From positions 1 to 29,515 of the IMG/VR virus record IMGVR_UViG_3300031669_000174: a stretch of DNA of 29,515 bases; one strand, 5' to 3'. Position 1 is the stretch's first letter. Each line of letters starts with the position of its first letter. Below the pieces are notes generated by a model. The model worked only from the letters and a program-made list of their open reading frames with translations. It ran no database searches and had not been told where the DNA came from. Source of the DNA: a virus. Made by a program: the position numbers and the translations under genes. Shown in pieces: positions 1 to 9,000 of this stretch.

Positions 1-160
1 TCTTGATAGCCTGCTCGATGCTCTTGGGGTCGGCGTCCTTCACGCCTAGTGCGTTGGCCAGGAGTGCCCCGGCAGCACCTCCCAGCGGCCCGCCAAGAGC
101 CGCCCCGACGATGGGTGCAAACTTGCTAACGAACGGTTTGATGTTGTCCCAGGCGCTCAT
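1..160 (-). CDS. Holin, 3TM / gene-transfer-agent type (partial, C-terminus cut by window edge)
   Basis: Fifty-three codons are visible before the left edge. The N-terminus (MSAWDNIKPFVSKFAPIVG) runs into a Gly/Ala-rich hydrophobic segment containing ALGGPLGGAAGALLANALG, then a polar stretch starting VKDADPKS. This matches what I recall of the N-terminus of the 'Holin of 3TMs' family (gene transfer agent-type holins). Such proteins make inner-membrane lesions that release or activate the endolysin. The start ATG overlaps the endolysin TGA by one base (TGATG), so the two are translationally coupled and form a lysis cassette. The later transmembrane helices lie outside the window, so the assignment rests on the N-terminal signature and on its neighbour. 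Confidence 0.7.
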   Translation of the reverse strand, partial: MSAWDNIKPFVSKFAPIVGAALGGPLGGAAGALLANALGVKDADPKSIEQAIK

Positions 161-633
161 CAGTTATCCTCCGCTGCGTAAAGAAGATCCTTGGCGATGC
201 GACGCGCCCAGCCCTTGCCGAACGAGTCCCAGGTAGAGAGTGAAGTCATGAAGATGAGCCGCTGCGCTGCGAAGCGCATCAGCACATCGTTGAGGTCCAT
301 GCCTGCGAGAGCCGCCGCGCTCTGCGGCCCCCAGTGCCCGTCATCGGCCACGCCCACGGCAAGTTGGAGCTTGCGGATCGCCGTGCCGATCCCTGAGTTC
401 ACGGCGAAGTCGAAGCACTGGAACTTGATGGCCGGGTGAGCGTCTCCCAGCGGGTTCCAGAAGTCACGCAGGTAGATGGCCTTGGCCCCATCGAGTGTGA
501 GGTTGGCAATGTCCACGTCAGGGTAGGACCGTTTGCTGATGCCAAACTTGGTCTCACCACCAGGGTCGGTGGGGTTGTTGGTGTAGCCGCCCTCGCTGTC
601 AATGAGTCGGCTGAATGCTTGGTCGAAGTCCAT
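160..633 (-). CDS. Endolysin, GH108 N-acetylmuramidase with C-terminal peptidoglycan-binding domain
   Basis: A 157-residue protein. The N-terminal half carries the GH108 (former DUF847) signature: DSEGGYTNNPTDPGGETKFGI at residues 12-32, with Glu14 of the EGG motif as the expected catalytic acid. The C-terminal half (about 80-157: VNSGIG..AIRKLQ, VGVADDGHWGPQS, then an aromatic/Arg-rich tail) fits the small peptidoglycan-binding domain usually fused to it. Family members hydrolyse the glycan backbone of peptidoglycan. No signal peptide or N-terminal membrane anchor is visible, so export should depend on the holin encoded immediately downstream. A strong ribosome binding site, AGGAGG, sits about 5 bases before the ATG. 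The length is normal for the family. No spanin gene was recognised nearby. Confidence 0.9.
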   Translation of the reverse strand: MDFDQAFSRLIDSEGGYTNNPTDPGGETKFGISKRSYPDVDIANLTLDGAKAIYLRDFWNPLGDAHPAIKFQCFDFAVNSGIGTAIRKLQLAVGVADDGHWGPQSAAALAGMDLNDVLMRFAAQRLIFMTSLSTWDSFGKGWARRIAKDLLYAAEDN

Positions 634-737
634 GTCTGCCTCCTAGCCGCCACCTATACCAGCGTGGCGAGGGTTTTGGATCGGGTCATGGGGTGCTCCT
701 AGTTTTCCGCTTTATCGCCGCCTGTTTTCAGGGGTGC

Positions 738-758
738 TTGCACAAGGGTTGCACAAGG
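738..758. repeat. Short direct repeat between tail spike and endolysin
   Basis: TTGCACAAGG occurs at 738-747 and again at 749-758 (11-base period), immediately after the tail spike stop codon in transcription order. The remaining bases between tail spike and endolysin (634-759) hold a weak CCTG-AAAA-CAGG hairpin and the endolysin ribosome binding site, and no convincing gene. Confidence 0.6.
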
Positions 759-759
759 C

Positions 760-2757
760 TTACGGCGCAGCCTGAGAATGAGCCACGCGAGCTGAGGGAA
801 ACCGTGTCCCATAACAAATGCCATTCCCGCTTGGGGCCGTTCCATTTACTCTTACGGTTCCATCAGTGGGGTTTGTAGTGACGGTGAAGCAACTAGTCGC
901 TCCGATGTTTTGATCTGGAGACACAACATATCGGTATCCGTCCGAGTAAAATCCTGGAGGCAATGTGCAGATCACTGTGTTGTAAGCCGTTGCCCCGCCG
1001 CTGGTCTCTCCTAGAACAACTTCCTCAGTGCAGGGGTCTTTGAAGTATGTGATTGAAGTGTATCCACCGGAACTGGTAACACCAGTTTCGTGAGAGCAAC
1101 CGAAGTTTCCCTCTCCAGAGTCAGTGATGATCAGCTTGTCCTTCTTGTCATTGGCTGTGCTGGTAGCCCGACTGACGTTATCCGTGAAGATGTAGTTGTA
1201 GCTTGAGTTCGCAGTTAAGTAAATCTCCTGGCTGGCCGGAAGCTGGCCGACCCCAGAAAAGACATTGTTCCTGATCTTCGTGTCACTCGCGTAGTCAAGT
1301 CCCAACAGTGTCTCAACTAAGGGGCCACCTCCGAAGTTGTTCTCCTCAACCACACAATCCCTTGAACGATAGGGGGTGGTCTGGTTGTTGGACCCGCCAG
1401 TGATTTTGACCGTGTAGGCCGGGTGGGTGGGAGAAGTGTTCGCGCCCTGCTCCATCTGGTTGTTGCGGATGATGACCTGTGATCCGTTGATCACATGGAT
1501 CGCACCCTCGCCAAAGGTCATCGTGTTGCCCTCAACCCGGTTCTGGTAGGCTCCGAAAACGATGTCAAGTTCAATGCCGTAGTGCGTCGAGGAAATGATG
1601 CTGTTATTCAGGATGCGGTTCCCGTCCGCTACACCAGAGAGCAACATGCTCCCACTAAGGGTGCATTCCCTGATCGTGTTGAAGGCGAAGCCTCCAACGG
1701 CTTGGTAGGCATAGCCGCCTGAAGATTCGGTCGTGTAAAGGTTCAACCTCTCAAAGACTGAAGTGAGCATCACGTTATAGGTCGGACTGGTGGCGTCGAT
1801 GTATAGAGCGTGGAACCCGGTGTAGTTGTTGATCCCCAAGTCACGCATGGAGAAGTTGCGGACCTCGGACGCTCCATTGTTCCCTGCCGTTGTTACGGCA
1901 ATCTTGAGGATCGAAGTTGTGGGGGAGTTGCCAACCCCCTGGATATACGACTGCCGAGAGCCAGCGCCGTAAATATTGCGGTTCCTAACGAGCGTCAGAC
2001 AGGCATCTCCAGTCCCAGTCACATACCACGCACCAGCGGGGAAGTAAATCGGGTCCAAGCCATCGGAATCAAGCGCGGCCTGGATTGCAACGGTATTAGC
2101 TGCGGCTTTGCTGGTGTCGTTAGGAACCGCTCCGAAGTCCAGAACGCTTACAAAGTCGGCATTCTTCGCAGCCTGAGTCCTCGCCACCGCCCCCGTGTAG
2201 GGAGCGAGGTAGCCGATGAGGGAGGCGCCCATGCCGGTAGCCGTGCTGAGGAGATCCGCCGCGAGTTGAGCCGAGGCCGCAGCCAGCCAGACGAACTTCT
2301 TGCCCACGTTGCCCAGCACGTAGCCGTCGCCTCCAGGCTCGGGCACGGTCCAGTCAGCGGTTAGGCCCGAGATGGCCGTATGCAGGCTGCGGCTGAGCTG
2401 CTCCTGTGTCTGCTGCACCAGGCGGGTCAACTTATCGAGGGCACGACCGTAGACCGACGGCAGAAACGGACCGGTATCCTCCACCGCGACCGTTTGGGTC
2501 TCAGCAACCGCACAACGAATGAGCAGACCGTAGGCGCCCAAGTCTACCGTCAACACTACAGATCCGCTGGCACCACCCACACCGGTGACCGCGTAGTCCG
2601 TGGTCAGGATGAGCTTGCTTCCTACCACAAGGTTGGTGGTTAGGTCTGTCTTGTAGACCTCCAGGTCGGTGGCGTCGGTGATGGGGAAGTTGAACGGGAA
2701 GGTCGTGCCACCCGGACCCGGGTAGGAAACCTTCGTAGTTGTGGCGGTGAGGGTCAT
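760..2757 (-). CDS. Tail spike: T7-type virion-attachment domain plus parallel beta-helix
   Basis: A 665-residue protein. Residues 1 to about 130 resemble the N-terminal virion-attachment domain of T7-like tail fibres and spikes (TFPFNFPITDATDLEVYKTD, LTTDYAVTGV, then VYGRALDKLTRLVQQTQEQL), which binds the podovirus tail hub. From about residue 203 comes the classic pectate-lyase-like beta-helix opening (VLDFGAVPNDTSKAAANTVAIQAAL, then IYFPAGAWYV), followed by many short Asn/Gly-rich turns typical of a right-handed beta-helix to about residue 540, and then a C-terminal beta-rich tail. Such spikes trimerise and bind or depolymerise surface polysaccharide. I cannot identify the catalytic residues or the substrate. 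The start follows a GGAG ribosome binding site. The final 100 residues may be a trimerisation or receptor-binding tip. Confidence 0.88.
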   Translation of the reverse strand: MTLTATTTKVSYPGPGGTTFPFNFPITDATDLEVYKTDLTTNLVVGSKLILTTDYAVTGVGGASGSVVLTVDLGAYGLLIRCAVAETQTVAVEDTGPFLPSVYGRALDKLTRLVQQTQEQLSRSLHTAISGLTADWTVPEPGGDGYVLGNVGKKFVWLAAASAQLAADLLSTATGMGASLIGYLAPYTGAVARTQAAKNADFVSVLDFGAVPNDTSKAAANTVAIQAALDSDGLDPIYFPAGAWYVTGTGDACLTLVRNRNIYGAGSRQSYIQGVGNSPTTSILKIAVTTAGNNGASEVRNFSMRDLGINNYTGFHALYIDATSPTYNVMLTSVFERLNLYTTESSGGYAYQAVGGFAFNTIRECTLSGSMLLSGVADGNRILNNSIISSTHYGIELDIVFGAYQNRVEGNTMTFGEGAIHVINGSQVIIRNNQMEQGANTSPTHPAYTVKITGGSNNQTTPYRSRDCVVEENNFGGGPLVETLLGLDYASDTKIRNNVFSGVGQLPASQEIYLTANSSYNYIFTDNVSRATSTANDKKDKLIITDSGEGNFGCSHETGVTSSGGYTSITYFKDPCTEEVVLGETSGGATAYNTVICTLPPGFYSDGYRYVVSPDQNIGATSCFTVTTNPTDGTVRVNGTAPSGNGICYGTRFPSARVAHSQAAP

Positions 2758-2768
2758 GGGCGTGCTCC

Positions 2769-3035
2769 TTAGACGGTGGTGGAGTCGGTGAGGATGTTGT
2801 AGGAGACGAGTGCGGTGAGCAGTGAGGCCAGCGCCACATTACCACCACGTGATCCAGTGATGGTTGGCTTGGCCACGTAGGTGAAACCCAAGTTTACCTG
2901 GAAGTAAATTGCTGGGTGACCTTGCAGGGCGTCACTGTTGGCCGCGGTGGTTGAGCCAGTAAGCGGGTTGACGTAACCACCCGACCCACCGACATAACCG
3001 CCTCCGGGGTCTGACGTTGGTTGGAGGACTGTCAT
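2769..3035 (-). CDS. Small virion-associated protein (head-fibre/tail-fibre-like C-terminal motif)
   Basis: An 88-residue protein whose ATG overlaps the stop codon of the giant ejection protein by four bases (ATGA). The N-terminal third is Gly/Ser/Thr-rich (GGGYVGGSGGYVNP). The C-terminal half contains AKPTITGSRGGNVALASLLTAL followed by ..ILTDSTT. I recall very similar ITGSRGGNxALASLLTAL...ITDSTT motifs in small phage proteins often labelled head fibre or tail-associated, but I cannot confirm the family. Its position between the ejection protein and the tail spike suggests a minor structural protein or adaptor. No catalytic motif is visible. Confidence 0.65.
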   Translation of the reverse strand: MTVLQPTSDPGGGYVGGSGGYVNPLTGSTTAANSDALQGHPAIYFQVNLGFTYVAKPTITGSRGGNVALASLLTALVSYNILTDSTTV

Positions 3036-6000
3036 CGTTTGCTCCTTGGTTTGCCGACCATGGTGTTGTAGATGAGCTCGCCGGCATTGGCAGGATGCTC
3101 CTCACCGGTTTGGACGCGCCTGAGATACTTGGCTGAGGCCGCTGCCTGAGATGTGCCGCCAATCCCCAGCAGGGTGCCTAGTTCATCAAACGCCTTAACG
3201 AAGTAGTCTGGATACTCCTCCTTCCCGCTAGCCACCTTGACCGTGTCATCCACGAGGTTGATGCCCTTTTGCATAACGCTGACGATGGGCGACAACCGGT
3301 AGTCACCACCGAACCCAGTGCCGAACACCTTCGCGTCCATGGCATTCGCCACATCACGCACGATGGGGATGGGTTGGGTCCACGCCAGGGCCGCCTTGCG
3401 TGCTGCCCACAGCCGCTTGTCCTCGTTCGGTTGCGGGGTTTGGCCCTTGAGGGAGTCGCCGATGATGTTGGCCAAACTCATCATCACAGCGATGGCCGTG
3501 AACTGCGGAATGCTACCCGCGTGGACGGCATTACGGAGCAGACCATACTGGGCAGGACCGTCACCCATGAACATGGTGATGAGTTTCATCGCCTTGTCTG
3601 GGTTGCGCTGCGCAGCCAGTAGGTCCTTGGGGTTGCCGGCCATGAGGGTCAGTCGGACCGTGCGGTCAGCCATGCGGGCTGCGGTATCTGGGTCGTTACC
3701 CTTGCTGATGGCATCACGGTAGGACCCCAACCACGCCGGTTTCGAGATGAGGGCATCGATCATAGCCAACCCATGGAAGGCCTTGCGGTTCCACTCAGCC
3801 TTGAGACTGCCATCACCACGTAGGTGTTCCCACTGGGCGCGCATATCGCGGTCTAGGTTCTCAGGACGATGCTGCATCTCACCAGACAACGCGTGGATCT
3901 GGTTAGTGACATCGTTGGGGTGGCGCAAGAAGTCCATGAACGCACCAGCGAAGGTCGACACCGGAACACGATACTCACCAGGACCGACGACGCGGAACGT
4001 GTCTGTGAGCTGGACGATGACCGTGCTGTATTTGAAACCAAGCACCGATGCCACCAGGTTGCCACGTGCCGCGAGCATTGTGTCAGTGTAACGAGACGCG
4101 GCCTCAGGCATACGACTGGCACGGTCGTTCACAATGTTACGGAGCCACGGTGCCAGTTGCTTGTAGTAGGCCTCACCCACTGTTTCCTGCATTGACCTCC
4201 GCACCTCAGGGTTTCCAAGCAACCGATTGATGAGGATGACTGACTCGCGGTGGGTGAGGTCCTTGACGACACCGGAGGTATGGCTGAGCAGGGTGGTGTG
4301 GTAGTCAAGGCTTAGTGGGTAGATGGCACCGGTCCGCTCCTTGGTGTGACTCTGAGGCGTGATGGCCTTAGTGTAACCACCACCGTAGTCGAACAAGGCC
4401 GTGGCGTTGCTCTCCTGCTTGACGGCCACGGTTGAACGACCAGGTGCCCCGACTAGTGGGAAGTAACCACCATCCAGCGTCTCAGAGGTGCCATCCTTGA
4501 AGTTGACCGTAACCGGGACGCGTTCCTGCTTCTGCAGATCAAGACCCGTCATGCGTTTGTGGAGCGCCGCCACGTCTGGCCACAGCATCTCAAGGGTGTC
4601 CCAGGCGCCCTGCACGAACTTGGTGTCGTGGTGGTTCAGGTTCGAAAGGGCCGCATCCACGGTTGCAGGGGTGAACCCGAAGTCACTGTAACCCTCGATC
4701 AACTTCTGTCGGTTGAGGTCTGTGCCCATGTTGAAGAGCATGGTGATGATCTGCATACGGTTGAGATCACCCTTGACACCTGGAACAGTGAAGGTATCCA
4801 GCATGCTGTTCTGCTGTTCCTTCGGCATTTGGTCCATGGCCTCCATGAGTTTCTGGTTGACCTTGATGATGAGGTCGTAGTCAGCATTCTGGGCCTTCAC
4901 GATGGGGTCCCAGATGGCGCGGTGCCACGGTCCATTGGGGTCATTGCCATCAAGCCAGTTAATGATCTGCTCAGCCTTGACCATCTCGGAGTCGGCAGAC
5001 TGCAACTTGCGAATGGCCTTGTCCTTGGCGGACTCTGTGGAGTTGGGAAGTTTAAGGGGCGTCTCCTTGTTGTTAGCACGAGCCGAGGAGTCCAGTTCAG
5101 CCACCAGGTCCTTGTAGTCTACGCGCTTGCCGTCCAGCAGAACGTTGAACTCCTGGTAGGCCAGGTGTTTGATATTCTTGAAGGCATCAGACAGATCACG
5201 CAGGTCCGCGTTGGTCATCTGTTTGTGCGGAACCTTGAACCCCTCATCGAGAAGTTTATCTGCGATGACCGGTTCTTTGTTGTCAGCGAGTTGTGCATCC
5301 ACCCACTGCTGCAGGGTCTCCTTGCGCGGAGGGGCATTGGGATCCGCGTCGGCATAACCGAACCGTTGGAGCAGGGTGTTGACCTGCGCCTGGTAGGTTC
5401 CACCAGCCTTACCGAGGTTTCCCTGCACACGAGGTGAGGCGAGTTTCTTTGTCAGGTCTTCGAGTTTGTCGTCGGCGGCACGAGCACGCTTCGCCTCGAG
5501 ATACATGAAGTGGTTCAGAATCTCCTGGGTCTTAGCCTCAGCCGCATCAGCATATTTGTTCTTGCCCTGAAGGTCAAATGCTTCGCGGGCAAGGCGGCGC
5601 TGGGCCAGAAGATATTTGTTGGGGTCTGTGTTGGCAAGTGGTTGATGGTCTACGAAGGCAGAGGCCGCGATGCGGAAGGACCTCATGGGCGGTATCTCAT
5701 CCGCTGCGGCCTTACGTGCGGTGGTGTCCTGCTGGTTGGACGTCTTGTTGAGAAGTGCGCGATCCTGCTGGTTGGCGGTCTCATCCGCGCGGCGCTGCTG
5801 GTCGACCTCACGACCACGCATATTGCTCACGGTGTCAGCGGTCCGCTTCAACCGGTTGAGGCTGCGTAACTCAAGGGCCAGCACATCCTCACGCCGGGTG
5901 CTGTGCAGTTCATCGACGGCCTTGGCGCGCAGGGCCGCATCATCTGACATCAGATCCCCGTGTTCGGTCAGCATGCGGGCATTGGCCTCACGATCGATCC

Positions 6001-9000
6001 GTTTGCCGCGCGCCTCAAGCCCTGAGATGGCATTGATCAGGTCATTGCCTGAGTCGAAACCAAGCAACACAGCGGCCGCATCTGGGTCCATACCGCCGTC
6101 ATGGGTGTAGACGTAACCCTTGCCACGCCCTAGTTCCTTCAGCTTCTCCTCGCCGTAACGGTCGATGATGGCCTGGCGACTGAGCTTGACCTCAGTCCCA
6201 TCCTCGGTAGCGCCGGTGGTCAGGGCACGAAGGGCGATGTAGGCTGGGTCCTTGTCCAACTCATCGGCCACCTGGACCCGCTTCTCAGCAAGGTTCTCAC
6301 GCCAATCGCGGCGCTGCTGGTCAGCATGCTGCTTGGCGAGGGTGGTAAGGAGGCGCTCCTTGGCCGTGCTGATCTCATCTTGCTTAGCCTTGAGATAGAC
6401 CAGGAACTCCTTCTCACTGACACCCATGTCCTTTGCAGAGGTGAAGAGTGGTATATCACCAAGGGTCTTGCGTGCAGCCTCAATCTCCTGGTCGGAAGCG
6501 TAGAGTCGGTCGAAGACACCACGCACCTCATCGGTCATAGGAACGTGGAGCTGCTCGGCAGTCTTATAGATCTTCATGAGCCAGCCGCTGAACCGTTGAA
6601 ATGGCGTGCGCAGATCCTCAGACGGCGCCTTGCCCTCACGCATGTAGGTCTCGTGGGCACGGGCAAACTGCTCATGTTGATCTACGGTGAGAGGAGCATC
6701 GCCCTCAGCGCCAAGCCATTTGCGGATGACGCCATAGTCACTCTTCACCTGGTAGGACACGCCTTCCGTGCCGGACAACTCATGAAGCATCTCCAAGTAG
6801 AAGTGACCGAGTTCGTGGATGGGGGTGGACTTGTCATCATTGAGCAGGCCGAGGTTGAACTTAGTCTTTCCACCGTCCTGCTTCTGGAACTCGAGGTAGC
6901 CGCGTTCACCACCGTTACCGGCCGTCGGTGGCTGGAACAAGGCCTGGCCGGCCTCAATCTTGGCCTTCATCTCAGGCGTGATCTTGAGACCAAGTTGGTC
7001 GGTGTAGGTGGTATCTGCCGCACCACCCGCCTTCGGTGTTTCATCGGTGGCAACCTTCAAGGTTTCAAGTTTCCCACCACCCAACTTCTTTACCACGTCG
7101 TTCACAACCGAAGGAAGAAGTTTGTCGTAGAAGGCCTTCATGCCCTGGCCACCAAGGGTCATGAGTTCGTCCTTGCGAATCTCGCCGTGTTTCTCAGGGT
7201 CCGATGCGAGGATCTTCTCTGAAACCTCCTTACCTGCAACCTCCTCTAATGTCTTGCCAACGAGTTCATCGGGGTGGCGGGTGGCGGTCTTGATCACGCC
7301 GTCTTTGTCTACATTCATGTTGATGTTACCACCGTCCGCCTGCAATGCCACAGTGCGGTCACCCTCGCGGTTGGTGCGCCCGGACCAGCCAATAGCCGAG
7401 ACTGCCTGTGCGAGGTTGTAGCGGTCGGCGCTCTGCTGCCCCGTCACGAAGGCCACCTGGTCGAGCCCGTTGTCCACCGCATAGCGCAGAAGGCGCTTCA
7501 CCGCGAGGGACGTCCAGGCCTTGGTATCGGTGACGAAGGGGGCGGTGGGGACCTTTTTAGATTCCATCTCATTATTTAAGACCCACAACCATGCTTCATC
7601 CTCGGTCCTGAATCGAGGCCCTGGCATATTCAGATATTTTTGAGCGTGAAATCCTTGATTAGTGGGGTCATCAGACGGGGCGCTCCAATCGAATGGAGTT
7701 GATTCAACATGCCAACCGCTATCTTGGAGGATTTTGATCTGCTCATTGCGTGGAACATCGCCCTTAAATCCTTCCTTCCGCCCCTTCTGCGCCCAGTCAC
7801 TCTGCACCTCCTCGATGAACAACATTCGTTCCCCGTTAGGACCGGGTCGTTCATCAAGACGGACGTGGGCCAGGATGTTCTGCTGGTCGAAGTGGCTGGA
7901 CTGGAAGGACTCAGGTTTCCCCATGACCCCGGGAGGTAGAGGCTTCACGGGCAGTGTAAGGAGCACTTCCTTATAGTTGTCCTTAGGACCGGGGAGGGTG
8001 TAGTCTTGATACTTTGTGTCTGTGGTATTTGAATTAGATACGAGCTCGAAGAAGTGCGCCTCTAGATCGATCGCGGCAAAACGCGCGTTCGCAGCTTGGC
8101 GGCTAGTGATAAAACCAGAGTCCTCAGCAGCTTCAGTGAATTTAATCACATCACTAAGGGTCGCCGGGTCTCCGTCGATGGCAAACGGGTGACTCTGCGA
8201 ATAGGCCTCAGCAGGGGCCATGACGTTAATGTCACCCACACCCTCCAACTTCAGTACTGCGTTACGCAGTTCTTGAGTGGGCAGGAATTGCATGGGTTCA
8301 CCCTCGCCCAGGATCTTCTCCTCAACCCTGACACCACCCTCCTGGATGAACTGTCGCAGTTCATCGATGCCGGTCGTCTTGCCCTGAAGATCGAGGTAGT
8401 CGTTGACCCCAATGGCATCCATCTCAGCCTGCTTGAACTTGCCCTCCTTCTGGCGGGCAGCAAGCCAGGACCTGACCTGCTCCGTGTTCGCGGTGCCATC
8501 ACGTCCGGCCAACTTCTCGATGGCCGGGTCCTGCACAGCACGGTCCAAGGCGGAGTAGAACACAGGACCAGACTGGTAGAGCATCCGCCCCATGGGATCA
8601 CCACCGTCACCCTTGACGTCGATCGGACTGTTGAAGTCAGTATTCAGTAGGTCACTGATCGGCGTGCTGACCTTGACCCCATCCCAGATCGTGTTGGTGA
8701 AGCGGTTGCGCGTGCGCTCGATGCCCTCACTGTAGAGTTGGCCACCGCGCATCTTTCCACCAGCCACACCGTAGAGGTTCCCGTCTTTTAACTCGGGAAA
8801 CCTCTCCACAGCCAGTTGGCCCAGCGACTGCAGCAGATCGGTTCCAATACCGGGGATGCCAGTGTCTGAGGACTGATCCAACGTGCCGGTGTAGAGGTGG
8901 CCGTCTCGCACCTGCGCCGTAACCCACGCGTGGACCCCATCCTTGTAGACGCTGACCCCAAGCTGGTCGCCATCGACGTAACCGGTGGCGGGTAGACCTA

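Noticed and set aside
654-689. An 11-codon minus-strand reading frame (MTRSKTLATLV) with a GGAG site upstream of the endolysin
   Set aside because: Too short to judge; it may be a leader peptide, but nothing apart from the ribosome-binding-like sequence supports it.
760-1100. Variable repeat of a diversity-generating retroelement at the spike C-terminus
   Set aside because: No adenine-rich template copy or reverse transcriptase was seen in the window, and the C-terminus does not look like a C-type lectin fold.
4559-5437. A 292-codon plus-strand reading frame inside the giant ejection gene
   Set aside because: It is fully antisense to a well-supported gene, shows no recognisable motif, and mirrors codon bias of the real strand. 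The same applies to plus-strand frames at 6326-7222, 16579-17559, 17753-18595, 19593-20462 and 22741-23571.
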